From Chloroflexota bacterium (GTDB lineage Bacteria > Chloroflexota > Dehalococcoidia > JACPQF01), in NCBI GenBank assembly GCA_016190625.1, contig JACPQF010000158.1, forward strand, positions 1 to 33,615: a DNA stretch of 33,615 nt. The letters are read 5' to 3'. The translations under genes and the position numbers were made by a program. Positions 15,164-23,767 of this stretch are shown here, piece after piece. Each line of letters opens with the position of its first letter. The first letter of the stretch is position 1. The notes beneath the pieces were generated by a model. It saw only the letters and a program-made list of their open reading frames with translations. It was not told the DNA's origin and did no database searches.

Positions 15164-16218
15164 CGCTCTCTCCGGAAATGGTCCCAGCCATGTTGGCGCT
15201 GCTGGACCACTTGTCCATGACGGTCGAGGACTCGCACGCCCCCGGTCTTGTCCTCCGTGACTTCGCCGATCACGCTGACCGGCACCTCGACCGCCGCCCG
15301 CACTCTGGCCACTACGTCGGCGGGCGCCGCGAAGAGCAGCTCATAGTCCTCGCCACCCGAAAGCGCCAGCGTCTCCGCCTCGGCGGGAAAGCAAGCGGCG
15401 ACGAAAGGATGGATGGGGAGTCGATCGACGGCAATGTTCGCCCCCGCCCCACTGGCAGCGCACATTTTCGCCAGATCGGCCAGCAGGCCATCGCTAATAT
15501 CCATCGCCGACAGCCCACCCTCACGCCGGACGACCAATCCCTCGCGAACCCGGGGCACGGGTCGAAGGTGCGCCTCTCTCAGGCCGGCTGCCCCCTCCGC
15601 TTCAATTCGTCGACCCGTCGACAGCACCTTCAGGCCCGCTGCCGAGCTGCCGAGGAAACCGGTGATGGCTAACTGATCGCCGGGCTTTGCCCCCGAACGG
15701 AGGAGAAGATCCGTCCGTGAGCCAGGCAGCGGCACCGCCTCGCCGGTCAAGGCCACGGTCAGGAAAACCTCCCGCGCCCGTACCATATCGCCTCCCACCA
15801 CAGCAACGCCAAATCGCCAGGCTACATCCAGCATTCCTCTATAGAGATCAACCACATCGTCGACTTCGAGGTCGCCCGGCAGGCCCAGCGTGACGAGGGC
15901 ATAGCGGGGCAAACCACCCATGGCCGCGATATCGCTGAGGTTCACCGCCAGAGACTTCCAGCCTATCTCCCGCCAGGTGGCAAAGGCGAGGGAGAAATGA
16001 ACGTCTTGAACCAGGGTGTCGGTCGTGGCGAGCTGCACGGGAGATTCCACCTGCCAGGCAGCAGTGTCGTCCCCGATGCCGACCAACACGGCCGGGAGGA
16101 ATGGGACCGCGCCACCGGGCGCGCCGGCATGTGCGCTCAGGTCGGCGGGGTTGAATTCACGGATGGTCTGAGCCACCAACTCGATAAGGCGAAACTCCCC
16201 TACGTCCGCTACCTTCAT
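15160..16218 (-). CDS. thiL: Thiamine-monophosphate kinase
   Basis: ThiL phosphorylates thiamine monophosphate to thiamine diphosphate with ATP, the last step of the pathway. The 352-aa product has GIGDDTA near residues 47-53, TTDTLVQDVHF, VNLSDIAAMGG, VVGGDMVRA and, near the C terminus, SGGEDYELLFA, all metal- and substrate-binding motifs of the family. The ATG at 16218 has no ribosome binding site but follows a TATAAT box by 7 bp, so the mRNA is probably leaderless. The longer upstream frame (to 16509) runs into the divergent HD-GYP gene and is rejected. It heads the operon with tsaE and tsaB. Confidence 0.95.
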   Translation of the reverse strand: MKVADVGEFRLIELVAQTIREFNPADLSAHAGAPGGAVPFLPAVLVGIGDDTAAWQVESPVQLATTDTLVQDVHFSLAFATWREIGWKSLAVNLSDIAAMGGLPRYALVTLGLPGDLEVDDVVDLYRGMLDVAWRFGVAVVGGDMVRAREVFLTVALTGEAVPLPGSRTDLLLRSGAKPGDQLAITGFLGSSAAGLKVLSTGRRIEAEGAAGLREAHLRPVPRVREGLVVRREGGLSAMDISDGLLADLAKMCAASGAGANIAVDRLPIHPFVAACFPAEAETLALSGGEDYELLFAAPADVVARVRAAVEVPVSVIGEVTEDKTGGVRVLDRHGQVVQQRQHGWDHFRRER

Positions 16219-16225
16219 AGGTTCG

Positions 16226-16254
16226 ATTATACAGGACCAACTGGCCCGCCACAA
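16226..16254 (-). promoter_or_regulatory. Leaderless promoter of the thiL operon
   Basis: Minus strand TTGTGG (16254-16249), 17-bp spacer, TATAAT (16231-16226). Seven bases separate the -10 from the thiL ATG, which puts the transcription start at or next to the A of the start codon. Confidence 0.75.
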
Positions 16255-16339
16255 GCCAGAACAAACCGTTATTTCCCCTCGACGTTCTGCCGAGCTTATG
16301 ATATTATTACGCTGGTAATCCAGCAAGTGAGAGGTCGGT

Positions 16340-18694
16340 ATGGTTTGCCCAACCAAGGCAGGGACTAAGGCCCAGTGGCTCGCCTTGATCGCAACCCTGG
16401 TCGTGGTGTTTCTGGCGGTGAAGTCGCTGCTAACTCTGTCCGAGCCGCCCGAGTGGGCGATGCGCTCTGTTCCCACCCAGGACGGCCAGCTCCGGATCAC
16501 GTGGGTCATGCCGATGGGCTACGCCTGGATCAGTGGTCTGCGAGCCGGCGACATCGTTAGGCCGGCCCCGGCGCCGGTCGGGGCGGCGGCGCGCCACGAG
16601 ATCGAAGTCGTCACGGGGGAGAACGCCGGCCGCACTGCCAGCGTGCCTTCCTATTCCTTCGGGGCCATCGACGCCGGGCTCATGGTGATGGGCATCGAAT
16701 GGCTGATAGCCGGTTTGATCGTTTACCTGCGCTCGCCCAAGCGGCACGCCGCAGGGCGCTTCTTCGTGCTAACCATTGCGGTGGCGATTACCCTCCAACT
16801 GGGGCCAGCCTATGATTCGGGGAGGGTCTGGGCGCGCTATCTGGAAATATTCAGCATGCTGGCTGGTGTAGCGGCTTTTGCGTTCTTCTTTCTCACGACT
16901 CCTGTCCAACGTTGGCGACCGTTGCGCCAGGCTCTGATTGGAGTATTGCCGTTCCTGCTAGCCGCCTACACATATTCCGTTCTGGCCGACCCGGCGGCCT
17001 ACGAAGCATTCAAGCGCATTGCTTTCGTCTACATCGCGGTTTGCCTGTTGGCCGGCGCAGTCGCTCTCGTGAGTCCTTTCTTCGCCCGAGCCTCAGGCGA
17101 GCAGCGGCAGTTGTGGCCAGTCGCTTTGACCAGCGCCTTTGCTACCATGGTGTTCGTCGCGGGAAGCATGTTGCCATACCTCCTGTTTCAACGCTTTCTG
17201 CTGCAACCGGAGCTCGCTGTCCTGGCCTGGTCTCTGGTACCCATCGGCTTCGCGTGGTCATTCATGAAACACCGCCTATTCGGCGTTCGATTGGGGCCTT
17301 GGGCAGTGATCCGGACCGTCTTCGATACTATCACCGATCCGATCTTCGTGGTCAATCGCGACGGTCGATTGGTCGACGCGAGTCGGGCTGGCCTGTCGAT
17401 GCTGGGAATCGAGCAGGTGAGTCAGGCTAGCGAGCTATTCTCATGTCTGGCTGCAAAGTGGGAGATCCCTCGACGATCAGGGGTGTCTTTGACCGGTGGC
17501 CTTCTGCAGCGAGTTTTCGACGGAGCGGCTGTCAGGGATGATCAGCAAAGCCTCATCCTCCCTCGGGACGAGGTCGGCCTTGTCAGCGTGTCAGGCACCC
17601 CCGTTTTCGATGAGCGGGGTCAGGTCGATCTGGCAGTCTTGGTTTACCGTGACTTGAGCGAAAGCAGTCGAGCAGAGAAGGCTTTGCGACAATCGGAGGC
17701 CAAGTATCGGAGCCTGTTCAAACACGCCAACGACTACATCTTCATAGTTAGTCCCGCCGATGGCCGCCTCCTCGACGTCAACGACAAGGCCTCGGAGAAA
17801 CTGGGCTATTCACACGAAGAGCTCTTGCAACTGACCATATATGATCTGGATACGCCTGAGACGCGGCAAGGCAACGCCGAGGCCATGCGGGAGCTTTTTG
17901 AAAATGGCAGCGTGGTCGCTGAGCGCCGCCACCGGCGTAAGGATGGCACGGAGTTCCCCGTCGAGATCAGTTGCCGTCTCGTCGATTACGATGGCCGCCG
18001 GGTGATTCAAAGCTTCATCCGGGACATTACGCAACGTAAAGAGGCCGAACAGAACCTCGAGGAAAGCTTTAGGAGGCTGCAGAGAGCGCTCGACGGAACC
18101 ATTCACGCGATGGCGCTGATCGTCGAGAAAAGAGACCCTTACACTGCTGGTCATCAGGAGCGGGTTGCCATGCTCGCCAGCGCTATTGCTGGCGAGATGG
18201 GTCTTTCGGGAGAGCAGCGGTCCACGGTTCGCCTGGCGGCAACCATCCACGATATCGGCAAGGTCAACGTGCCCTCGGAGATACTGAGCAAGCCCAGCCG
18301 GCTTTCCTCAGTTGAGTTCGACCTGGTCAAGTCTCACTGCCAGGTCGGCTGTGACGTCCTCACAGCCATTGAGATTCCGACGGCCATTCCCCAGATCACA
18401 CTGCAGCATCATGAGAGGCTCGATGGGTCTGGCTACCCATCAGGACTGAAAGGGCAGCACATTCTCCTCGAGGCGAAGATCCTGGCGGTAGCCGATGTAG
18501 TTGAAGCGATGGCCTCTCATCGACCTTATCGCCCAGCTCTGGGGATCGAGAAGGCCCTCGACGAGATAACGATGAAGAGCGGCCGGCTATACGATCCGGA
18601 GGTAGCCGTGGCCTGCGCGAAGCTTTTCGGAGAGAACCGGTTCGAATTCGCGAAAAGAGCTGAGGCGCAACCTCCCGCTCCTCTTCCTATATAG
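16340..18694 (+). CDS. Membrane HD-GYP phosphodiesterase with PDZ-like and two PAS domains
   Basis: This 784-aa signalling protein should degrade cyclic di-GMP at the membrane. Order: a first membrane helix at about 12-33; an outside segment of some 65 residues with the PDZ-like phrase AWISGLRAGDIVRPA; seven or so further membrane helices up to about 320; PAS 1 at about 330-440; PAS 2 at about 450-575 with its PAC tail SFIRDITQRKEAEQNLEES; and HD-GYP from about 590. The HD-GYP residues are intact: GHQERV, HDIGK (His637), the central His in SHCQVG and HHERLDGSGYP near 690. Start ATG at 16340 follows GAGAGGT. It diverges from thiL. The ligand sensed by the PDZ-like or PAS parts is unknown. Confidence 0.92.
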   Translation: MVCPTKAGTKAQWLALIATLVVVFLAVKSLLTLSEPPEWAMRSVPTQDGQLRITWVMPMGYAWISGLRAGDIVRPAPAPVGAAARHEIEVVTGENAGRTASVPSYSFGAIDAGLMVMGIEWLIAGLIVYLRSPKRHAAGRFFVLTIAVAITLQLGPAYDSGRVWARYLEIFSMLAGVAAFAFFFLTTPVQRWRPLRQALIGVLPFLLAAYTYSVLADPAAYEAFKRIAFVYIAVCLLAGAVALVSPFFARASGEQRQLWPVALTSAFATMVFVAGSMLPYLLFQRFLLQPELAVLAWSLVPIGFAWSFMKHRLFGVRLGPWAVIRTVFDTITDPIFVVNRDGRLVDASRAGLSMLGIEQVSQASELFSCLAAKWEIPRRSGVSLTGGLLQRVFDGAAVRDDQQSLILPRDEVGLVSVSGTPVFDERGQVDLAVLVYRDLSESSRAEKALRQSEAKYRSLFKHANDYIFIVSPADGRLLDVNDKASEKLGYSHEELLQLTIYDLDTPETRQGNAEAMRELFENGSVVAERRHRRKDGTEFPVEISCRLVDYDGRRVIQSFIRDITQRKEAEQNLEESFRRLQRALDGTIHAMALIVEKRDPYTAGHQERVAMLASAIAGEMGLSGEQRSTVRLAATIHDIGKVNVPSEILSKPSRLSSVEFDLVKSHCQVGCDVLTAIEIPTAIPQITLQHHERLDGSGYPSGLKGQHILLEAKILAVADVVEAMASHRPYRPALGIEKALDEITMKSGRLYDPEVAVACAKLFGENRFEFAKRAEAQPPAPLPI

Positions 18695-18703
18695 GCTTAT
18701 CAC

Positions 18704-19447
18704 TTGCGTTGCGCTCTGATTGCCGACATCCACGCCAACCTCACAGCCCTGAAAGCTGTCTTCGAGGACTTGAAGCTCAGGGGACCCATCGACCAGATCT
18801 GGTGCACAGGGGACATCGTCGGCTATGGTCCCGACCCCAACCCGTGCGTCGAGTTTCTGCGAGCGTTCGACCTGCGCTGCGTCCTCGGCAATCACGACGC
18901 CGCGGCGGTGGGAATGCTCGACCTGGAGAACTTCAACCCTGCAGCCAAGACCGCGGCCGCCTGGACGGCCGGCGAGTTGACCGCGGCAAGCCGGCAGTTC
19001 CTAGCCTCTCTGCCAACTCAACTTGCCCTGGGAGATTACACGCTGGTCCACGGCAGCCCATTGGACCCCATTTGGGATTACGTGACGTCCCCAAGTCAGG
19101 CCAAGACGTGCTTCTCCTATCTCCAGACTCCCCATTGCCTCGTGGGCCACACCCACGTTCCGGCGCTGTACATTTACTTTCCCGAAAACGACCTGTGCAC
19201 GGTCTCGATGACCCCTGCCGGACATTCGCTGGACGTAGCCCGCTTGAAGGGCAGGATTCTCCTCAATCCGGGCAGCGTAGGGCAGCCCCGCGATAGGGAT
19301 CCCCGGGCCGCCTACGCTCTACTGGACCTCGACGCCCCTAGCTTGACCTGCTACCGTGTTGGCTATGACATTGCTACGGCACAGCAGAGAATGAGAGAAC
19401 GCGGCCTGCCGCTTCTCCTCGCCGAGCGGTTGAGCCTCGGCTGGTAG
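18704..19447 (+). CDS. Calcineurin-like metallophosphoesterase (YfcE/DUF2 type)
   Basis: This 247-aa cytosolic protein carries all five metal-ligand motifs of the bacterial metallophosphoesterase fold: ADIHAN near residue 7, CTGDIVGYGPDP, LGNHDAA, LVHGSP and VGHTHVP, then LNPGSVGQPRD. It is most like the stand-alone proteins annotated as YfcE-like phosphodiesterases; the natural substrate is not known. I take TTG at 18704, right at the first conserved strand; no strong ribosome binding site is present, and it begins 9 bp after the HD-GYP stop, so translation is probably coupled. The functional link to cyclic di-GMP turnover is only by position. Confidence 0.88.
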   Translation: MRCALIADIHANLTALKAVFEDLKLRGPIDQIWCTGDIVGYGPDPNPCVEFLRAFDLRCVLGNHDAAAVGMLDLENFNPAAKTAAAWTAGELTAASRQFLASLPTQLALGDYTLVHGSPLDPIWDYVTSPSQAKTCFSYLQTPHCLVGHTHVPALYIYFPENDLCTVSMTPAGHSLDVARLKGRILLNPGSVGQPRDRDPRAAYALLDLDAPSLTCYRVGYDIATAQQRMRERGLPLLLAERLSLGW

Positions 19448-19484
19448 ACAATGAGTGCACAATCGTAAGGCCTGTAAAGTTTCC

Positions 19485-19513
19485 TTGACCCTGCTTGACC
19501 AACCTGGTAGTAT
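19485..19513 (+). promoter_or_regulatory. Promoter of the glycan cluster
   Basis: TTGACC (19485-19490), 17-bp spacer, TAGTAT (19508-19513). It lies after the phosphoesterase stop and before the lipoprotein gene, leaving a leader of about 68 nt. Confidence 0.75.
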
Positions 19514-19587
19514 ACCCACGGCTGAAGAAAAAGAACGCGCCAGCCGACATTTCGCGATTTCTGGGGCAATCTGGGGAGGTCGCATTC

Positions 19588-20772
19588 TTGGCGTCCAACC
19601 GCACCATAGCTTCTATTGTCTCCATCGCCTTGCTCCTCAGCGGCGTTGCCTCTACCACTTTAGGCTGCCGATCTAGCAATCTCCTGAGCGGCGTTGGCTC
19701 GTCCGCCAGTGTCATTTCGCCGAACGGCGATGGTGATAGGGATTTCGCACTGCTAGGTTACTCGTTGGCCGGCAAGTCCAAAGTCTCGATTTGGCTGGAA
19801 GACGGAGTGGGAAGGCGCTATGTGATTCGGGAGAACGAGCCCAGGGAGCGCGGACAATATCAGGCCCGATTCGACGGCACCTATGCTCCCAACGCGAACC
19901 GGGAGGACAGACGAATCCTGCCCAACGGCTACTACGATTTCGTCATCGAGGCCGTGGACGACCGCGGGAAAAGCGAGGAGGGGAGAGGGAAGATCGAGAT
20001 CGCGAACGCCGACACCGCTGCTCCGGAGGTCGATAACCTCGGCGCCGTTCCCGACACTATCTCGCCAAACGGGGACTCGAAAGATGACGAAACGCTCATC
20101 CATTACGGAATCGGCAAGGACGCCGAAGTGACCATTACGGCAGTCGGGCCCAATGGAGAGAAGTATCTCCTCGAGGCGCCGGGCCAGAAGAAGGCTGGAC
20201 TGTATTCTCACGATTGGAACGGAACCGTTTCCGGCAATCTGGTGAAAGACGGCATCTACGAAGTCCATATAGTAGCGCGCGACAAGGCAGGCAACGTGAC
20301 GGAGAGGACGACCCCGATCACCATCACCGGGGCTGGCCGTCCGATGCTGCAGATAACCAAGGTGGAGTTCAGCCCCACGGCCATTTTCCTCGGTGGCGAT
20401 CTCAGCGTCAAGATAAAGGTGAAGAACACTGGCGACACGCTAGTGCGGACAATGGGCCCGCTTCCGGGTACCGCCTACGCCACCAATATGACCTATAACT
20501 ACTGGCTTGAAGAGGACGGGGCCACTCCCAAGTATTACGAGCGCCCCGGCTTTTGGCGGGTAGCCGTCATGTGGAATCTCGCCGGCAGCCCTTATCCGGT
20601 CCGTTGGGGCCTTCCCAAAGACCTGGCTCCGGGAGAAGAGGCCACGGTAACGGGAACGATAAAGATTCTCAGCCGCACGCCCGAGCTTCGCTTTTGGGCC
20701 AGCGTCGAGCAGAGCGGCGTCGGCTTTCCCGGCGGCGACGTCGGCATTCAAAACGTCCGCGTCGGCTACTAG
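19588..20772 (+). CDS. Secreted or lipid-anchored protein with FlgD-type Ig-like domains
   Basis: The 394-aa product starts at TTG 19588, chosen because GGGGAGGT stands 8 nt upstream. A hydrophobic segment follows and ends TTLGC, an imperfect lipobox (Cys27). Two FlgD/Por-tail-like Ig domains begin with ISPNGDGDRD and ISPNGDSKDD, the first near residue 40 and the second near 150; each contains the LPNGYYDF/VKDGIYEV type strand. A third C-terminal domain (from about 252, LQITKVEFSPTAIFLGGDLSVKIKVKNTG) looks like CARDB. No catalytic motif is visible. It lies 6 bp before the first glycosyltransferase, so it is probably an envelope protein made with the glycan cluster. Confidence 0.82.
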   Translation: MASNRTIASIVSIALLLSGVASTTLGCRSSNLLSGVGSSASVISPNGDGDRDFALLGYSLAGKSKVSIWLEDGVGRRYVIRENEPRERGQYQARFDGTYAPNANREDRRILPNGYYDFVIEAVDDRGKSEEGRGKIEIANADTAAPEVDNLGAVPDTISPNGDSKDDETLIHYGIGKDAEVTITAVGPNGEKYLLEAPGQKKAGLYSHDWNGTVSGNLVKDGIYEVHIVARDKAGNVTERTTPITITGAGRPMLQITKVEFSPTAIFLGGDLSVKIKVKNTGDTLVRTMGPLPGTAYATNMTYNYWLEEDGATPKYYERPGFWRVAVMWNLAGSPYPVRWGLPKDLAPGEEATVTGTIKILSRTPELRFWASVEQSGVGFPGGDVGIQNVRVGY

Positions 20773-20778
20773 AATGCC

Positions 20779-21807
20779 ATGTTGGACGTCTCGATAGTCG
20801 TCGTCAGCTTCAACACCGTATCCTTTCTCGAAGGCTGCCTATCCTCCTTGTGCCACGCAGAGAGCGGATTGCGGTTCCCGGCTAAGGCCCCGACGTCCGG
20901 CCCGCGCGCGGAGGCTGTCCTTCCCGGAAGGATAGCTGGACAACGCCCGCTCGAGGGAAAGCCGGGCTTGGTGCTGGCGGAAGCGATCGTCGTGGACAAC
21001 GGCTCCGCCGATGGCAGCCGGGAGATGGTGGCAGCCGGGTTTCCTCAGGTGAGACTCATCGCCAACGACGAGAACCGAGGCTTTGCCGCCGCCAACAATC
21101 AAGGTATGCGGATCGCTTCGGGACGATACATTTTGCTGCTGAACTCGGATACCGTGGTGAGGGGAAGGGCCATTGCCACGCTGGTTGAGTTTCTCGACGC
21201 CCATCCGGCGGCAGCGGTGGCCAGCGCTCAACTGGAGAATCCCGATGGAACCCATCAGGATTCCGCTTTCCGCTTCCCGGGCCTTCTCATGACGTTCTTT
21301 GACTTCTTCCCCATCAACCACCGGCTTCGCAGCTCGCGGCTCAATGGCCGTTATCCTAGACCGAAGGATGGTCGACCGTTCGAGATAGACCATCCGCTGG
21401 GAGCGTGCATGATGGTGCGGCAGGAGGCAATTGCCGACGTGGGCCTGCTTGACGAGCAGTTCTTCATGTACTGTGAGGAAGTCGATTGGTGCCTTCGCAT
21501 GAAGACGAAGGTCTGGCGAGTCTATTGCGTTCCGGAGGCGAGGATCGTACACTATGGGGGACAGAGCGCCAGGCAGGTAAGGAGTGTCATGTATGCCGAG
21601 CTTTTCAAGAGTCGCGCCCGCTTTTACCGAAAACATCGCTCTCCCCTGTTCCGTCTGTTGGCTAAGGTTATTATGAAACTGGGATTCCGGCGAGAGATCA
21701 TACGAGCCAAGCGCAGGTTCAAGACGGGAGCGATCGACGCAGACGGCCTGCGACAGGAATTGGCAACACTAGGGCTGGCGCGATTGGCGGTGGATGACAA
21801 TGCCTAG
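20779..21807 (+). CDS. GT2 family glycosyltransferase (rhamnosyltransferase-like)
   Basis: This 342-aa GT-A fold enzyme has VSIVVVSFNT at the start, VVDNGSADGS (residues 71-80), LLLNSDTV as the metal-binding DxD equivalent, PLGACMMVR, and FFMYCEEVDWCLRM with the catalytic base region. These are the motifs of dTDP-rhamnosyl-type transferases building polysaccharides on the cytoplasmic face. About 35 extra residues, Pro/Gly/Arg rich, are inserted between the first helix and VVDNGS. The ATG is 6 bp after the lipoprotein stop, and the 3' end overlaps the next gene by 14 bp. Confidence 0.92.
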   Translation: MLDVSIVVVSFNTVSFLEGCLSSLCHAESGLRFPAKAPTSGPRAEAVLPGRIAGQRPLEGKPGLVLAEAIVVDNGSADGSREMVAAGFPQVRLIANDENRGFAAANNQGMRIASGRYILLLNSDTVVRGRAIATLVEFLDAHPAAAVASAQLENPDGTHQDSAFRFPGLLMTFFDFFPINHRLRSSRLNGRYPRPKDGRPFEIDHPLGACMMVRQEAIADVGLLDEQFFMYCEEVDWCLRMKTKVWRVYCVPEARIVHYGGQSARQVRSVMYAELFKSRARFYRKHRSPLFRLLAKVIMKLGFRREIIRAKRRFKTGAIDADGLRQELATLGLARLAVDDNA

Positions 21808-22579
21808 TTTGTCTGCTATCGTCATTGCCCGCAACGAGGAACGGCATATCGCCAATTGTCTCGGCACGCTGACTTGGGCCGATGAGATCGTCGTCCTCGA
21901 CTCTTTCAGCGTCGATGCCACGGTCGAGGTCGCTGGCCACTTTGGTGCCAAGGTCCACCAGCGCGCTTTTACCAATTTCTCCGACCAGCGGAACGCGGCG
22001 ATGCTGCTGGCTCAGGGCGACTGGATCCTGTTCGTCGACGCCGACGAGCGGTGCACGCCCGGGCTCGCCGAAGAAGTCCGCCTCAGAATCCACGGTGGCG
22101 GGGCCGATCCGGACCTGCCGCGCGGCTTCTGGATTCCCCGGCGCAACTTCATCCTCGGGAAATGGATCAAACATGCTGGCTGGTATCCGGACCATCAGCT
22201 TCGTCTTATGCTGCGAGGACAGGCCATATACGACGAGGCCCGGGAAGTTCACGAGTTTCCTACCGTACAGGGCAAGGTCGATTATCTGACCCAGGCATTG
22301 ATCCACCACAACTATGAGAAGCTTTCCCAACTGCTCGCCAAGCAGGACTTTTACTCGACCTACGAAGCCCGCACCATGCACGGCAAAGGCATCCGGCCCC
22401 GGCCCCAGAATTACGTCCTGCAACCGCTGCGGGAATTCAAACGTCGCTATTTCGAATGGCAAGGCTACAAAGATGGCCTGCATGGCCTATTCCTTTGCAC
22501 GATTATGGCCTGGTTCAACTTCGTCACTTATGTCAAATTGGCGAGGGTGTCAACGAACAGGCAGCGAATAAGCGAATAG
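21794..22579 (+). CDS. GT2 glycosyltransferase (WaaE/KdtX-like)
   Basis: This 261-aa enzyme matches the GT2 subgroup of lipopolysaccharide core beta-1,4-glucosyltransferases. It has LSAIVIARNEERHIANCL, WADEIVVLDSFSVDAT, SDQRNAAM, ILFVDADER as the DxD motif, and WIKHAGWYPDHQLRLM, plus a C-terminal amphipathic/hydrophobic segment (GLFLCTIMAWFNFVTYVKL) that should attach it to the membrane. Two start codons, 21794 and 21800, both overlap the previous gene. The stop (TAG, 22577-22579) lies at the edge of a palindromic repeat whose left arm encodes the last residues QRIS. Confidence 0.92.
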   Translation: MTMPSLSAIVIARNEERHIANCLGTLTWADEIVVLDSFSVDATVEVAGHFGAKVHQRAFTNFSDQRNAAMLLAQGDWILFVDADERCTPGLAEEVRLRIHGGGADPDLPRGFWIPRRNFILGKWIKHAGWYPDHQLRLMLRGQAIYDEAREVHEFPTVQGKVDYLTQALIHHNYEKLSQLLAKQDFYSTYEARTMHGKGIRPRPQNYVLQPLREFKRRYFEWQGYKDGLHGLFLCTIMAWFNFVTYVKLARVSTNRQRISE

Positions 22580-22619
22580 TCAATTCCACGCCCATTCGCT
22601 TATTCGCTGCCTATTCGAT
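22560..22619. repeat. Tandem 8-mer palindrome, copy B (CGAAT type)
   Basis: GGCAGCGAATAAGCGAAT (22560-22577) pairs perfectly with ATTCGCTTATTCGCTGCC (22594-22611), loop 16 nt, followed by a third unit TATTCGAT (22612-22619). It shares architecture and the right-hand flank pattern with 9487-9542 but uses a different unit. It includes the stop of the upstream gene. Confidence 0.88.
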
Positions 22620-22643
22620 GACGCCGTACTCCCGTATTCTGTT

Positions 22644-22720
22644 GAGCTTCATCACTGGTAGCGCCACATGTACCTGGCGGCTCGATTGGCGTCACCAGCT
22701 GAAGCCTCGACGTCCAGGCG
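22644..22720 (+). repeat. 76-bp palindromic repeat, copy 3 (diverged)
   Basis: The segment begins GAGCTTCATCACTGGT and ends ACCAGCTGAAGCCTC followed by GACGTCCAGGCG. The last 64 bases align without gaps to copy 1. The arms changed together from CCGGT/ACCGG to CTGGT/ACCAG, so pairing is kept. Confidence 0.7.
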
Positions 22721-22798
22721 TCGATATTCGAGCTTGCCCAGCAGGCGTGGGTAAGAGACAGGGCGCAGGGTACCAACAATCTCAGAAGATCGGAGACA

Positions 22799-23767
22799 AT
22801 GGCAGACATCGACGTTTCCATCATAATCGTAAACTGGAACACCATGTATCTGTTGCAAAGATGCCTCGAGTCGCTATGGCCGCAGGGCGACCGGGCTGCT
22901 GCTAGCCGGCTAATGCCCGACGGGCATCCGTTGTCATTTGAGGTTCTAGTAGTCGACAATGCCTCCACCGACGGCAGCGCCGAGATGGTGTCCCAGCTTT
23001 TTCCTCAGGTGAGGCTGCTGGCCAACCCAACCAATGCCGGCTTCACCAAGGCGAATAACTGGGCGATATCGGTGGCTCAGGGCCGCTACCTCCTGCTTCT
23101 GAACTCCGATGCTGAGATCGTCGGTGACGCCGCGGAGTCGATGGTGGGCTACCTGGACGATCATCCTCAGGTGGGAGTGGTCGGCCCAAAGCTCCTGGAC
23201 GCCGACGGCTCCGTGCAGTCCTCTCACCGCCGTTTTCCCACGCTCGCCACCGGATTCGTGGAGAGCACCATCCTGCAACGGTACTGGCCTCAATGTCGCC
23301 TTCTGTCCCGCTATTACTGCCTCGACCTGCCCATGGATCGCGACCATGAGGTAGATTGGGTGGTAGGCGCCTGCCTCATGGTGCGTCGCCGGGCCATCGA
23401 CGACGTCGGGCCGCTCGACGAGAGCTTCTTCATGTACTCCGAAGAGCTGGACTGGTGCTGGCGAATGAAGAAGGCTGGCTGGAAGGTAGCCTTCCTCCCG
23501 TCGGCGCAGGTTGTCCATCACTATGGCAAGAGCAGTGAGCGTGACTTGCCACACCGCCATATTTTCTTCAACGACAGCAAGCTGAAGCTCTATCGCAAGT
23601 ATTTTGGTCTGGCTGCTGCCACGCTTCTCCGCGCTTTTCTCCTTGCGACCTACGCGTTCCAGCTCGTCGAAGAGGGATCGAAGTTCCTTTTGGGCCACAA
23701 GCGGCCGCTGCGTAGAGAAAGGCTCGGCTTGCTGCTGAGGGTCCTGCGATCGGGGCTGAGAGCATGA
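22799..23767 (+). CDS. GT2 family glycosyltransferase (rhamnosyltransferase-like)
   Basis: This 322-aa protein is a paralogue of the enzyme at 20779. Motifs are VSIIIVNWNT, VVDNASTDGS (51-60), NAGFTKANNW, LLLNSDAEI, WVVGACLMVRR and FFMYSEELDWCWRM. A shorter insert lies before VVDNAS. The hydrophobic C-terminal part (LRAFLLATYAFQLVEE) may touch the membrane. GGAG precedes the ATG closely. Its stop overlaps the next start as ATGA. It should add a sugar to a cell-surface glycan; the sugar is not predictable. Confidence 0.92.
   Translation: MADIDVSIIIVNWNTMYLLQRCLESLWPQGDRAAASRLMPDGHPLSFEVLVVDNASTDGSAEMVSQLFPQVRLLANPTNAGFTKANNWAISVAQGRYLLLLNSDAEIVGDAAESMVGYLDDHPQVGVVGPKLLDADGSVQSSHRRFPTLATGFVESTILQRYWPQCRLLSRYYCLDLPMDRDHEVDWVVGACLMVRRRAIDDVGPLDESFFMYSEELDWCWRMKKAGWKVAFLPSAQVVHHYGKSSERDLPHRHIFFNDSKLKLYRKYFGLAAATLLRAFLLATYAFQLVEEGSKFLLGHKRPLRRERLGLLLRVLRSGLRA

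Noticed and set aside
16219-16509. 97-residue N-terminal extension of ThiL
   Set aside because: It would run through the divergent promoter and into the HD-GYP gene; ThiL normally starts at the MKVADVGEF-type sequence.
20839-21636. 265-codon minus-strand open frame
   Set aside because: Antisense to a GT2 gene with intact motifs; composition follows the codon pattern of the real strand.
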